Notes: generated by a model from the sequence alone, not told the origin. Counted from the stretch's first letter, positions 32,141 to 41,503 are shown. The stretch: DNA of 64,000 nucleotides from Prosthecobacter vanneervenii (GCF_014203095.1 NZ_JACHIG010000002.1:611695-675694); one strand, 5' to 3'. Translations and numbers: made by a program.

Positions 32141-32883
32141 ATGCACATACCTCGCCTGCGCATGTTCGCCGGGCCAAATGGTTCTGGCAAAAGCACCATC
32201 AAAAGCGTGGTTCCGGAAAGCCTGCTGGGCATTTACATCAACCCTGATGAAATCCAGAAAGAGGCCGCACACTCAGGGTATTTGGTGGTGCAAGATTACT
32301 CAGTAGAAACAAGCCCAGAGGAAATCCTGGAGTTTTTACGCGGTCTGTACTGCTGCAACGTGCGGGCCTTGCTGAAGCGGCTGGTCGCCTGCGATTTAAC
32401 AACGGCAGCCTGGACTTCAGAGATGTGGAAATGAACGCTTACTTTGCCTCTGTGGCGGCGGATTTTTTGCGGCAGAAGCTGCTGGAGAAACAAGCTTCGT
32501 TCTCCTTCGAAACAGTCATGTCATCCCCAGACAAGGTGGCTCTGCTGGAAAAAGCCCGGCGGCTGGGATATCGCACCTACCTCTATTAGATTGCCACCGA
32601 TGACCCTTCGATCAACGTGGCCCGTGTCAAGGCACGCTTCAGCCAGGGAGGTCACGATGTTCCTGAATCAAAGATCATTCAGCGTTACCATCGATCCCTC
32701 GAACTGCTCATGGATGCGGTCAAATTCACCAGCAGATGCTATATTTTTGACAACTCCCGCCATGGTGGCGAGCGACTCTGGGTGGCGGAGATCACAGAAG
32801 GACAGGACCTCGAATTGAAATGCGACCCCATGCCCCTGTGGTTTCAGAAAGCACTCTGGAGCAAGATCCAACCCGGTGTCTGA
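32141..32883 (+). pseudogene. Zeta-toxin-family kinase, frameshifted and interrupted
   Basis: Reads as a zeta/PezT-like P-loop kinase: Walker A FAGPNGSGKST at the N terminus, YINPDEIQKEA, and the conserved SFETVMSS, ARVKARFSQGGHDVP and IIQRYHRSL segments. It is broken twice. The frame starting at 32141 is lost near 32345-32350, where the five bases CTGTA leave the reading one base short. The continuation is in another frame from 32350 (LLQRAGLAEAAGRL...). In that frame a TAG at 32587-32589 interrupts YLY-stop-IATDDP. Intact members phosphorylate UDP-GlcNAc and block wall synthesis. Here a functional product is unlikely. Confidence 0.82.
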
Positions 32884-33053
32884 GCACCGCTCCCGGTTGC
32901 GCCATTTTGTCCTCCACTGCGGCGGGCGGACCATCTCAGGATTTTTCCCGCAGTTTCCGTTTTCGTCACTCCCCCATCCTTTCTCCTTGCGTCTGTCTCA
33001 GACTGCGGCACTATCGCGCCCCCTCATTCGATTACGGATGTGGGAAACACCTT

Positions 33054-33130
33054 CGGGGCGTAGCTCAGCCTGGTAGAGCGCTTGCTTTGGGAGCAAGAAG
33101 TCGTGAGTTCGAATCTCGCCGCCCCGACCA
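33054..33130 (+). tRNA. tRNA-Pro (anticodon TGG)
   Basis: A 77-nt cloverleaf. The 7-bp acceptor stem pairs CGGGGCG with CGCCCCG, the D arm has TAGCTCAG...GGTAGAGC, and the anticodon stem CTTGC/GCAAG encloses loop TTTGGGA with TGG at 33088-33090. The T arm is GTGAG-TTCGAAT-CTCGC, the discriminator is A, and CCA is encoded. It is followed directly by a 16-bp perfect palindrome. Confidence 0.97.
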
Positions 33131-33145
33131 TCTGAAATTTCAGAT
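33130..33145. other. 16-bp perfect palindrome at the tRNA 3' end
   Basis: ATCTGAAATTTCAGAT, perfectly self-complementary, begins at the last base of the encoded CCA. It may be a short terminator-like hairpin or an attachment-site relic; no T-tract or integrase gene supports either firmly. It ends 21 bp before the YbjN-like gene. Confidence 0.4.
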
Positions 33146-33166
33146 CTCAGATTCCCTTCCCGCCGC

Positions 33167-33661
33167 ATGTCCGCCCTCTACGCCACTGTCCTGACGACCT
33201 TCAAGGAAATGGGCTGGCTCTACCGCGAGGTGGCCGAGCACTCCGTCGTCGAGGCCGACTTTGAGGCCCACCACACCAAGGTGCCGCTGCACGCGCAGGT
33301 CTTTGGAGACACCCACATCCTCTCCGTGGTCTCCACCTCCACCCTCCAGGTGCCCGCCAGCCACCGCCTCCAGGTGTGTGAGCTGCTCATGCGCACCAAC
33401 AAGGAGCTGAACCTCGGCAACTTTGAGCTCGAGTGGGACGGCGGCCAGGTGATGTTCCGCGTGACGAATGTCTTCCCGCCCAACCGCCACGACTCCCGCA
33501 TCATCGCCAGTCTGGTGCATTCCGCTGTGGCGGAGATGGACCGTCTGACCCCGTTCCTCGGCGAGATCATCCGCACACCCAAGGGCGAGCTGCTGCTGCT
33601 GAAGGTTTCTGACCTCATGCAGCGCGAGGATTTGCTGCCTCCGGCACCGGATGAGGAGTGA
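33167..33661 (+). CDS. YbjN-domain-like protein
   Basis: A 164-residue soluble protein whose pattern fits the YbjN family, which shares the fold of type III secretion chaperones: an N-terminal helix (YATVLTTFKEMGWLYREV), a beta strand ending FGDTHILSVVSTSTLQVP, the helix VCELLMRTNKELNLGNFELEWDGGQVMFRVTN and a C-terminal helix (ASLVHSAVAEMDRLTPFLGEI). The family is linked to stress tolerance or protein binding without a fixed function. The start is 36 nt after tRNA-Pro. Confidence 0.75.
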   Translation: MSALYATVLTTFKEMGWLYREVAEHSVVEADFEAHHTKVPLHAQVFGDTHILSVVSTSTLQVPASHRLQVCELLMRTNKELNLGNFELEWDGGQVMFRVTNVFPPNRHDSRIIASLVHSAVAEMDRLTPFLGEIIRTPKGELLLLKVSDLMQREDLLPPAPDEE

Positions 33662-33719
33662 TTGCGCGTGACACAGGCCGCCCGCCTGTGCTTCTGTGGC
33701 CTGAGAAACGGCCCACTCC

Positions 33720-34520
33720 ATGCCCGCACGCTACACCCTCCAGCAGCACCCGGCTTTCAGCGCTCCTCTTTCCAGAGAGGATCTCTACACCCTGGTGGCG
33801 CGCGGCTCCCTGGCACGCGGGGAGATGTGCGTGGATGAGGCCACCGGCATGACCCACACCGTGGGGGAGCTGATCAGCGGCATGCGCCCTGCAGGCCATG
33901 CCAGCGGCACCCGCGCCCGCATCGCCCGTCCTGCCTATCGCGAGATCAGCCCGGACTTTGAGATCCCCATGGAGGTGGCCGAAACGCAGGCGGAAATGGA
34001 GGAAGAGGAAATCGAAGAAGAAGAGATCGAGGAGGAAGAACCCGAAGACAGCGCCGATCACGACTACTCCCCCAGTGGCGAGATCATCCTGCACCACGCG
34101 CACCCCTCATGGCTGGGCTACCCCAAGGCGCTCTTCCTCTTCCTGCTGCTCCTGGTGGCCAGCGGCCTGCTCTACGTCGTCCAGGCGGAGTATTCCATCA
34201 TCTCCCTGCTCTGCGCTTCGTCCACGCTCATCGCCATCGGCATCTCGCGCTTCTCGCACGACTACATTGTCACCCGCGAGCGCGTGGAGCTCATCTGGGG
34301 CATCATTGGCAAGAGCTCCAAAGAGGCGCGCATCTGCGACATCCGCAGCATCGATGTGTACGAGTCCGGCCTCAAAGGCCTGCTCGGCCTCGGCACCATC
34401 GACTTCTCCACGGCGGCGAATGCCGGCATCGAAGTACAGTTCAAAGACCTCCGCCGCGCCCATGAGGTGAAGGATCTGGTGCGCAAGCTCCAGCGCGGCG
34501 TGGACCCGACCAATGACTGA
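33720..34520 (+). CDS. Bacterial PH-domain membrane protein with acidic linker
   Basis: A 266-residue protein. The N-terminal part (residues about 1-90) is a small domain with the SREDLYTLVARGSLARGEMCVDEATG segment. Next is a strongly acidic linker (about 86-112, EEEEIEEEEIEEEE). Then come two transmembrane helices (about 135-175) and a bacterial PH-like domain (ISRFSHDYIVTRERVELIWGIIGKSSKEARICDIRSIDV) with a C-terminal helix. bPH_2 proteins are membrane-associated and of unknown role. It precedes the inverted repeat at 34555. Confidence 0.82.
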   Translation: MPARYTLQQHPAFSAPLSREDLYTLVARGSLARGEMCVDEATGMTHTVGELISGMRPAGHASGTRARIARPAYREISPDFEIPMEVAETQAEMEEEEIEEEEIEEEEPEDSADHDYSPSGEIILHHAHPSWLGYPKALFLFLLLLVASGLLYVVQAEYSIISLLCASSTLIAIGISRFSHDYIVTRERVELIWGIIGKSSKEARICDIRSIDVYESGLKGLLGLGTIDFSTAANAGIEVQFKDLRRAHEVKDLVRKLQRGVDPTND

Positions 34521-34554
34521 GCACAAAGCGGGGGCATAGGACAGAAATGACGCA

Positions 34555-34680
34555 TGTGTAAATCCGAATGACGAATGAAGCCCAAAGCCCGAATGCCAAT
34601 GCTCGTGGCGCTGCGTGCCGCGTAGAGCGTGGCATTCAGGCTTTGATCTTCGTCATTATTTCGTCATTCGGATTTACACA
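34555..34680. repeat. Inverted repeat overlapping the start of a histidine kinase gene
   Basis: Left arm 34555-34598 and right arm 34630-34680 are imperfect inverted repeats (TGTGTAAATCCGAATGACGAA against its complement, plus the GGCATTC/GAATGCC inner part). The motif TTCGTCATT recurs directly at 34649, 34661 and 34681. A transcript would fold into a stem of about 40 bp. The ATG at 34568 lies in the left arm and the hydrophobic signal-peptide core of the following gene is encoded by the right arm. Confidence 0.75.
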
Positions 34681-36694
34681 TTCGTCATTCGCCGCAGCCG
34701 CACTGACCCGCGCCATCGACATCCGCACGCTGCCCTACGAGCGCAGTCTGGAAAAGCTGCCCGTGGACCTCACGGCCACGATCGGCTTTGTGGAAAGCGG
34801 CGGTACCGCCTTCGTTCAGGACGACACCGCAGGCACGCACCTGCACTTCAAGCCCGCACGCAATGACCTGCGTGTGGGCGACCGCGTACGCATTCTGGGC
34901 ACCACCACCGCCGGACTGTACTTTCCCGGCGTGGACGTGACCAGCCTGCAGATCCTGGGCCACGCCGAGCCACCCGCTGCTGCGCCCGCCAGCTACGATG
35001 ATCTGGCCACCGGCCGCTACCACTACCAGCGCGTGATCGTGGAGGGGCTGGGCCGCACGCTCACGCCGCTGGATGAAAACCGCTCGCTGCTCCGCCTCGC
35101 CATCGGCAGCCGCGTGCTGGAGGTGCGCATCGACTCACCGCTGGAGACCGCGCCAGCGCTCATCGACGCACACCTGCGCATCACCGCTCTGGCCGCAGGC
35201 GGCATCAATGACCGCCGCCAGCTCGTCTTTCCCTACATCCGTGTCACCGACTGGAATGATGTGGCCATCACCCGGGCCGCGCCACCGCTTGAAGATCTGC
35301 CCGTCACCTCCGTCGTCACCCTGCTGCAGTTTGGTGCTGCGGACGAGCCCCACCACCGCGCACGCGTGCTGGGCACCGTGCTCGCATCCTTCCCGGACGG
35401 CCGTGTCTTTTTGCGAGATGCCACGCCACCGCCACCACCGCGAGAGCAGCCCAAGGATGCCGCACCTCCGCCGCAGCAGTCTCCCTCCATCGCCATCCGC
35501 CTCACTTCGCCAGCCACTCTCAGCACGGGGCAGAAGGCCGAGATCATCGGCTTTCCCATCATGGCCGGATTCAGCGCCTCTTTGGCCGATGCGCAGGTGA
35601 TCACCAGCGATGAAGCAACCACCGCGCCCGCCGTTGCTGCCGCCGTGTCTCTCAGGGAATTTCTGGACGGCAGTCACGATGCCAACCTCATCCACCTCAC
35701 TGCACCTGCCGTGCTCAATGATTTCTTCCGCACGGTGGATGGCTACGAACTGCGCCTCACCTCCGGCGGCACGCCGCTGCGCGCTTTTTTGCTGCAATCC
35801 ACTGTGCCCGATCTGGAGATCGGCACCGTCGTTGGGCTCACGGGCATCTGTCTGGTGGAGTCGTCCAAAGACCGCGGCTTCCGCTCGCAGGCGGAGCGCG
35901 CATCCCTGCTGCTGCGCTCGGCGGAAGACATCGCCGTCATCAGCACCGCGCCCTTCTGGACCACCGGCCGCCTCATCATCGCCATCAGCATTCTGGCTGG
36001 CGTCGTGCTCCTTGCCATCGTCTGGATCGCAGCCCTGCGCCGTCAGATCAGCGCCCTGAGCAGCCGCATCGTGCAGCAGGCCACGCAGGATGAGCGCCAG
36101 CGCATCGCGCGCGAATTCCACGACACGCTGGAGCAGGAGCTCGCGGGCCTCTCCCTGCGTCTGGACGCCGCTACCACGCGCCCGCTGGAGGACAAGGCGC
36201 GCACCCTCATCGAGACCAGCCGCAGCCTCGTCTCCCGCATTCAAAGCGAAGCGCGAAACCTCGTCGCCGATCTGCGCGACACCGAGCAGTTGCACGATCT
36301 CCCCGCGGCGCTGCGCGAAATCCAAAACCGCATGCCGCCCAATGCACCCGCATTGCAGCTCGATCTCCATCCCCTCCCCGCCATCCCGGGAGCCGTCTCC
36401 CACCACCTGCGCATGATGGCGCAGGAGGCCATCACCAACACGATCAAACACGCCCAGGCCACCGAGATCTCCCTGCATCTCTCCGCCACCACAGACGCGC
36501 TCACGCTCCGCATCTCCGACAACGGCCGCGGCCTCGCCTCAGACACTGCCACCACCGGCCAGCCCGGCCACTTTGGCTGCATGGGCATCCGCGAGCGCGC
36601 GCGAAAAATCGGTGCTGACGTGAGCTGGAAAAGCGAGGCAGGAAAAGGAACGGTGGTCACGGTTTCCCTGCCGCTCCATCATTCGTCCTTTTGA
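34568..36694 (+). CDS. Sensor histidine kinase with large periplasmic domain
   Basis: A 708-residue sensor kinase. A signal-peptide-like N terminus (hydrophobic core about residues 25-42) precedes a periplasmic region of about 430 residues, possibly two OB-like beta domains (RVRILGTTTAGLYFPGV; VVGLTGICLVE). A transmembrane helix (about 465-490, LIIAISILAGVVLLAIVWIA) leads to a cytoplasmic HisKA_3 segment REFHDTLEQELAGL with His518 and a HATPase with DNGRGL and GCMGIRERARKIGAD. The N terminus is encoded inside an inverted repeat, so the true start is uncertain: the ATG at 34568, or a TTG at 34643 giving a very short leader. The response regulator follows at once. Confidence 0.9.
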   Translation: MTNEAQSPNANARGAACRVERGIQALIFVIISSFGFTHSSFAAAALTRAIDIRTLPYERSLEKLPVDLTATIGFVESGGTAFVQDDTAGTHLHFKPARNDLRVGDRVRILGTTTAGLYFPGVDVTSLQILGHAEPPAAAPASYDDLATGRYHYQRVIVEGLGRTLTPLDENRSLLRLAIGSRVLEVRIDSPLETAPALIDAHLRITALAAGGINDRRQLVFPYIRVTDWNDVAITRAAPPLEDLPVTSVVTLLQFGAADEPHHRARVLGTVLASFPDGRVFLRDATPPPPPREQPKDAAPPPQQSPSIAIRLTSPATLSTGQKAEIIGFPIMAGFSASLADAQVITSDEATTAPAVAAAVSLREFLDGSHDANLIHLTAPAVLNDFFRTVDGYELRLTSGGTPLRAFLLQSTVPDLEIGTVVGLTGICLVESSKDRGFRSQAERASLLLRSAEDIAVISTAPFWTTGRLIIAISILAGVVLLAIVWIAALRRQISALSSRIVQQATQDERQRIAREFHDTLEQELAGLSLRLDAATTRPLEDKARTLIETSRSLVSRIQSEARNLVADLRDTEQLHDLPAALREIQNRMPPNAPALQLDLHPLPAIPGAVSHHLRMMAQEAITNTIKHAQATEISLHLSATTDALTLRISDNGRGLASDTATTGQPGHFGCMGIRERARKIGADVSWKSEAGKGTVVTVSLPLHHSSF

Positions 36695-36723
36695 GTTCGT
36701 CATTTGCCTGCTCTCTTCTTTCC

Positions 36724-37338
36724 ATGATCTCCCTCCTTCTCATCGACGACCACTTCGTTGTCCGCAGCGGCCTCGTGGCCTCGTTGGAGCTGGAAGACGA
36801 TCTTAAAGTGGTGGGAGAAACGGACCGTGGCGAAGAGGCCTCCGCGCTCTATGCCAAAAAGCAGCCGGATGTCGTGCTCATGGATCTGCAGCTCCCCGGC
36901 ATCGGCGGCATCGAGGCCACTGCCGCGCTGCTACGGGATCACGCCAGCGCGCGTGTCCTCGTCTTCTCTACCTTCGCACGTGACGATGAAATCCAGGCCG
37001 CGCTCAAAGCAGGCGCGCTTGGCTACCTGCAAAAGTCATCTTCACGCGAGGCCCTGCTCACCGCCATCCGCACCGTGGCCAAAGGAGAGCGTAGCCTGCC
37101 GCCGGACATCGCCCAGCGTCTCAAAGACCGCCTCGCCGAACCCGAGATCACCCCCCGCGAGCGCGAGATCCTCGCCCTCGTCACCCAGGGCCGCGCCAAC
37201 AAGGAAATCGCCGCCATCCTCGGCATCGGCGAAGACACCGTAAAGCAGCACGTCAGCCGCATTTTGATGAAGCTGAAAGTGAATGATCGTGCTCAAGCCA
37301 CGGCGGAGGCGATCAGGCGCGGACTGGTGCGGGTGTGA
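36724..37338 (+). CDS. NarL/FixJ-type response regulator
   Basis: A 204-residue two-component regulator. The receiver has Asp8/Asp9, phosphoacceptor Asp54 (VLMDLQLPG) and a conserved Lys in GYLQKSSS. The LuxR-type HTH at the C terminus reads ITPREREILALVTQGRANKEIAAILGIGEDTVKQHVSRILMKLKV. It begins 29 nt after the sensor kinase stop codon; a TTG at 36691 overlapping that stop is a less likely start. The DUF1800/DUF1501 secreted-protein block begins 69 nt downstream on the same strand, so it is the likely target. Confidence 0.94.
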   Translation: MISLLLIDDHFVVRSGLVASLELEDDLKVVGETDRGEEASALYAKKQPDVVLMDLQLPGIGGIEATAALLRDHASARVLVFSTFARDDEIQAALKAGALGYLQKSSSREALLTAIRTVAKGERSLPPDIAQRLKDRLAEPEITPREREILALVTQGRANKEIAAILGIGEDTVKQHVSRILMKLKVNDRAQATAEAIRRGLVRV

Positions 37339-37407
37339 CCTCCGCCCGCAAAACCCCATTCCCAATTCCGCGCGTTTATGCTTAGCTAGGCGGCACCGTC
37401 CCTTCCC

Positions 37408-40011
37408 ATGAACACGCGTACTCTCCTGGTTCTGGCCCTGCTCTGCACTTCGATGCCAGCCCCGGCGCTCGACTCCAACGCCAACCAGCAGAGCGACATC
37501 TGGGAAATCCTTTTCGGAGCGACGAGCCTGCCCGCACTCGGAGATGCCGACCACGACGGCTGGACGAACGCTCAGGAGAGCGGCGCTGGCACCAATCCTC
37601 TTGATCCCCACTCCTTTCCCTCCTCGGCACTCTCCTCAGGCGTGGCGGGCCAGGTGCATCTCAGCTGGCCCAGCGCCGCCGGCAAAAACTACGCCATCTA
37701 CGGCAGCCCGGATCTCAATCCGGCCAACTACACACTGATGAGCACCGTCTCAGGAGATGGCAGCAACATCGCCACCCCGTTCGATGCCAGCACTCACAGC
37801 CGCTGGTTTTTCAAACTGGCCATCGCTGATGTGGACAGCGATCTCGACGGCCTGACCGACTGGGAGGAAATGCAGCTCGGCTTCAATCCCGCGCTCAACC
37901 ACAGCGACCGCAACGACACCGCCGACCTCAGCCGCGTGCAGTCCACCCTCACCGCAGCCAGCACCATCACCGTCGGTTTGATCGACGGCGACATGCGCGA
38001 AGACTGGCCTGACAAAGGCGTCGTCGTCATCCGCCGCAGCGGCGGGCTGCGCCCCCTCACGGTGAATCTGACCCTCACCGGCACCGCCACGCGAAACACC
38101 GACTACACCACCAACATCGCCAGCACCCAGATCGTGCTGCCGATGGGCGCACGCGAGACGTGGGTGGAGCTGACTCCCGTGAACGACGCCAGCGCCGAGG
38201 GCGTGGAAACCATCGTGGTCACCGCCATCGCAGGCAGCGGCTACTCCCTTGGCAGCGTGAACAACGCCACCGTCACCCTCGGAGATGCCTCCTCCCTGCC
38301 CTGTGCCAAAGAGGCCGCGCGCTTCCTCATCCAGGCCGCCTTTGGCCCGGATCAGGATGACGCCGCCGATGCCGACATCATCCCCGAGAATGTAGAAGCG
38401 CTGATGGCGCAGGGGCTGGAAGCCTGGATCGACGACCAGTTCACCCGCCCCATCGGCTACATCCAGCCCTACACCAACTGGGCGCTGCAATACGCCAACG
38501 GCCTCGAACTCTACGGCAACTACAAGGAGCACGCATGGTGGGAGCGCGCCATGGGCGTGCCCAAGCTGCGCCCCGACTCCGCCACCACGCAGCTCCCCGA
38601 TCCCCTGCGCCAGCGCGTGGCCTTTGCTCTCAGCGAGATCCTCGTCACCTCCGACCGCGCCGACACGCTGGCCGTGGACTACGAGGGCATGGCCAACTAC
38701 TACGACATCTTTGAGGCCAACGCCTTCGGCAACTACCTCGACATCCTCAAGCAGGTGGCCATGCACCCCGTAATGGGCGTTTATCTCAGCCATCTGGGAA
38801 ATCAAAAAGCCATCCCCGCGCTGAACATCCACCCGGATGAAAACTTTGCCCGCGAGGTCATGCAGCTCTTCAGCATCGGCCTCTGGCAGCTGAACACCGA
38901 CGGCACGCGCAAAACCTACCCCGCTGGCGATCCGCAGGCCGGGCAGTTCATCCCCACCTACAGCAACTCCGACATCACCGAGCTCGCCCGCGTCTTCACC
39001 GGCCTGACGTGGTATGACAGCACCAGCTTTGATGCCAACAATCTCATCAACGGCGACCGCCTGCACCCGATGAAGATCTTTGACGCCTACCATGACTGCG
39101 GTGCCAAAACGCTGCTCAATGGTCTCAACCTCGCCGCCAGCACACCCAGCAGCGGCAGCACCGGCACGGCGGGCATGGCGGACATCAATGCAGCCATCAC
39201 CAATCTCTTCAACCACCCCAACGTTGGCCCCTTCATCGGCCGTCTGCTCATCCAGCGCCTCGTCACCTCCAATCCCAGCGCCGCCTACATCGGGCGCGTG
39301 GCCGCCAAGTTTAACGACAACGGCAGCGGCGTGCGCGGAGACATGAAGGCCTTCATCAAGGCCATCCTCATGGACCCCGAGGCGCGGGATCCCGCCATGA
39401 TGGACTCCCCCACCTTTGGCAAAATGCGCGAGCCCTTCCTCCGTGTGGTCAACCTGGCCCGCGCCTTCAATGCCGCCTCCACCTCCGGCCGCTATCCGCT
39501 GGATCAGTTCAATCTCGACCACCAGCAGGACCCGCAGAACTCCCCCAGCGTCTTCAATTTCTTCCTCCCCGGACACAGCCCGCCCGGCCCCGTCACGCAG
39601 ATGGGGCTGGTGGCTCCGGAGTTTCAGATCGTCAATGCCAGCTCCGCCATCACCGGGGCCAACTACTTCTACAATGCCATCGGCAACAACAGCCTGCATC
39701 GCTGGGGCAGCGGCACCCCGGCCTACAATGTCGCGCTCAATCTCGATCCCGAGCTCGGCTTCATCATTCCCGCCGCCCACATCAACGAGGACACCCCCAG
39801 CGTCTCCAATCTCCTCGATCTCGATCTGCTGATCCGGCGCTACGATATGATGCTCCTCGGCGGCACCATGTCGCCTCAGCTCTTCCAGGCCATCCGCGAA
39901 TCCGTCGATCGTGTAAAGCCGCCGGACACTTCCTGGCAGTGGCACCGCGAGCGCCTCCGCCAGCTCATCACCTCCATCGTCTCCTCCGCCGAGTACAATG
40001 TGATGCGCTGA
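37408..40011 (+). CDS. Secreted DUF1800-family protein with EF-hand-like and Calx-beta regions
   Basis: An 867-residue exported protein with a signal peptide (TLLVLALLCTSMPAPALD). Next are two calcium-binding type-3-like motifs (DADHDGWTNAQESGAGTNPLDP near residues 48-70; DVDSDLDGLTDWEEMQLGFNP near 140-160). A Calx-beta-like segment (about 190-300, RNTDYTTNIASTQIVLPMGARETWVELTPV) follows, then the DUF1800 domain (about 310-860) with LSEILVTSDR, HLGNQKAIPALNIHPDENFAREVMQLFSIGLW and YDCGAKTLLNG. DUF1800/DUF1501 gene pairs are characteristic of PVC and related bacteria; function unknown. The DUF1501 gene follows after 28 nt. Confidence 0.9.
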   Translation: MNTRTLLVLALLCTSMPAPALDSNANQQSDIWEILFGATSLPALGDADHDGWTNAQESGAGTNPLDPHSFPSSALSSGVAGQVHLSWPSAAGKNYAIYGSPDLNPANYTLMSTVSGDGSNIATPFDASTHSRWFFKLAIADVDSDLDGLTDWEEMQLGFNPALNHSDRNDTADLSRVQSTLTAASTITVGLIDGDMREDWPDKGVVVIRRSGGLRPLTVNLTLTGTATRNTDYTTNIASTQIVLPMGARETWVELTPVNDASAEGVETIVVTAIAGSGYSLGSVNNATVTLGDASSLPCAKEAARFLIQAAFGPDQDDAADADIIPENVEALMAQGLEAWIDDQFTRPIGYIQPYTNWALQYANGLELYGNYKEHAWWERAMGVPKLRPDSATTQLPDPLRQRVAFALSEILVTSDRADTLAVDYEGMANYYDIFEANAFGNYLDILKQVAMHPVMGVYLSHLGNQKAIPALNIHPDENFAREVMQLFSIGLWQLNTDGTRKTYPAGDPQAGQFIPTYSNSDITELARVFTGLTWYDSTSFDANNLINGDRLHPMKIFDAYHDCGAKTLLNGLNLAASTPSSGSTGTAGMADINAAITNLFNHPNVGPFIGRLLIQRLVTSNPSAAYIGRVAAKFNDNGSGVRGDMKAFIKAILMDPEARDPAMMDSPTFGKMREPFLRVVNLARAFNAASTSGRYPLDQFNLDHQQDPQNSPSVFNFFLPGHSPPGPVTQMGLVAPEFQIVNASSAITGANYFYNAIGNNSLHRWGSGTPAYNVALNLDPELGFIIPAAHINEDTPSVSNLLDLDLLIRRYDMMLLGGTMSPQLFQAIRESVDRVKPPDTSWQWHRERLRQLITSIVSSAEYNVMR

Positions 40012-40039
40012 AACATTCCCTGACGCACCCACCACAGCC

Positions 40040-41470
40040 ATGATCGCCTTTCACCAGCCCCGACGTCAGTTCATCGGCAAGGCCAGCTGCGCCGCCGTCA
40101 GCTCCATCCCGGTGCTGAACACGCTGCTCAATCTCTCCTTTGCCGAAAAGATCTCCGCGCTCACCGCCCCCACCAGCGGCGAATACCGCGCCGTGGTCTG
40201 CCTCTTTCTCTCCGGCGGGTGTGACAGCTTCAATGTCCTCGTCCCACGGGAGACCTCCGCCTACGCGCAGTATCAGGCCACGCGCTCGGACCTCGCGCTG
40301 GCTCCCGGCTCCCTCATCGACATCCATCCCACTGGGCAAAACACCTTTGCCGTGCATGGCGGCATGCCGGAGGTCGCCGCGCTGTTTGAAGCCGGGCACG
40401 CCGCTTTCATCGCCAATGTGGGCACGCTCATCGAGCCTGTGCAAAACCGCAGCCAGATCACCGCGCTGACCAAGAAGCTGCCGCTCGGACTCTACTCGCA
40501 CTCCGACCAGATCGAGCAGTGGCAGACCAGCCTGCCCAATCAGCGCTCCGGCATCGGCTGGGCCGGGCGCACCGCCGATCTCCTCCAGGGCCTGAATGCC
40601 AACCAGAAGGTGCCCATGAACATCTCGCTGGATGGCAGCAACGTGTGGCAGACCGGTCATTCCGTGGCCGAGTACGCCATCACCACCGACGGTGCCGTGG
40701 CCCTGGATAACTACAGCGCCGGATGGCAGCAGTACGACACCGTCACGCAGGCTTTCAGCCAGGGCATGGACAGCCAGCTGGCGCTGCAATATTCCAACAT
40801 CCTCATGCAGACCTTCAACACCCGGAAGAAGGCCGCGCTGGATGCCTACAATGCCTTTACCACCGCTACCTCCGCCCCGCTGCCCGGCGGCATTGTCTTT
40901 CCATCCACCTATGTCGGCTCCCGCCTGCAGATGATCGCGCAGGCCATTCAGGGCCATGCCAACTCCGCCCTCGGTGCCGTGCGGCAGACCTTTTTCATCA
41001 ATTTCGGCGGCTGGGACCACCACAGCGGCGTGCTTAGTCTGCAAGGCACCATGCTGCCGCAGATCAGCGCGGCCATCGGCGCCTTCTACAATCAGCTCGC
41101 CGCCATGAACCTGCAAAATCAGGTCGTGCTCTACACCGCCTCCGACTTTGGCCGCACGCTGACCAGCAACGGCCAGGGCAGCGACCACGCCTGGGGCAGC
41201 AATCAGCTCATCGTAGGCGGCGGCGTGAAGGGAAAGAAAATCTACGGCACCTTCCCCAGCCTGGCCATCAATCCTGACACTGGCCCTGAGCAGAACCCGC
41301 TCGACACCGGCAACGGCCGCCTCATCCCCACCACCAGCTGCGACCAGTTCTTTGCCGAGCTGGCTCTCTGGCTCGGCGTCTCTCCCACCGATCTGCCGCT
41401 GGTGCTACCCAACATCGGCAACTTCTACACCCCCAGCGCCAGCAACCCGCCTCTGGGGTTCATGGTGTGA
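40040..41470 (+). CDS. DUF1501-family exported protein (first copy)
   Basis: A 476-residue alkaline-phosphatase-superfamily-like protein of the DUF1501 family. The N terminus has a Tat-type signal (PRRQFIGKASCAAVSSIPVL). Family features are VVCLFLSGGCDSFNVLVPRE, GGWDHHSG, VVLYTASDFGRTLTSNGQGSDHAWGSNQLIVGG and a C-terminal LALWLGVSPTDLPLVLPNI. The DH/H pairs (WDHHSG, SDHAWG) are expected metal ligands. It is paired with the DUF1800 gene. The pair is thought to work in the periplasm or at the surface, but no reaction is known. Confidence 0.92.
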   Translation: MIAFHQPRRQFIGKASCAAVSSIPVLNTLLNLSFAEKISALTAPTSGEYRAVVCLFLSGGCDSFNVLVPRETSAYAQYQATRSDLALAPGSLIDIHPTGQNTFAVHGGMPEVAALFEAGHAAFIANVGTLIEPVQNRSQITALTKKLPLGLYSHSDQIEQWQTSLPNQRSGIGWAGRTADLLQGLNANQKVPMNISLDGSNVWQTGHSVAEYAITTDGAVALDNYSAGWQQYDTVTQAFSQGMDSQLALQYSNILMQTFNTRKKAALDAYNAFTTATSAPLPGGIVFPSTYVGSRLQMIAQAIQGHANSALGAVRQTFFINFGGWDHHSGVLSLQGTMLPQISAAIGAFYNQLAAMNLQNQVVLYTASDFGRTLTSNGQGSDHAWGSNQLIVGGGVKGKKIYGTFPSLAINPDTGPEQNPLDTGNGRLIPTTSCDQFFAELALWLGVSPTDLPLVLPNIGNFYTPSASNPPLGFMV

Positions 41471-41503
41471 GGTTGGCCTCAGCTCAAAAAAGGGACAAGT
41501 CTC

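Noticed and set aside
33130-33145. An att site for an integrated element at the tRNA-Pro 3' end
   Set aside because: No integrase gene and no direct repeat of the tRNA end was found in the window, so only the palindrome itself is reported.
37750-40041. A 763-codon minus-strand frame opposite the DUF1800 gene
   Set aside because: It is in mirror phase to a well-supported exported DUF1800 protein and has the Gly/Ala/Val/Glu-rich, repeat-poor composition of antisense frames in GC-rich DNA.
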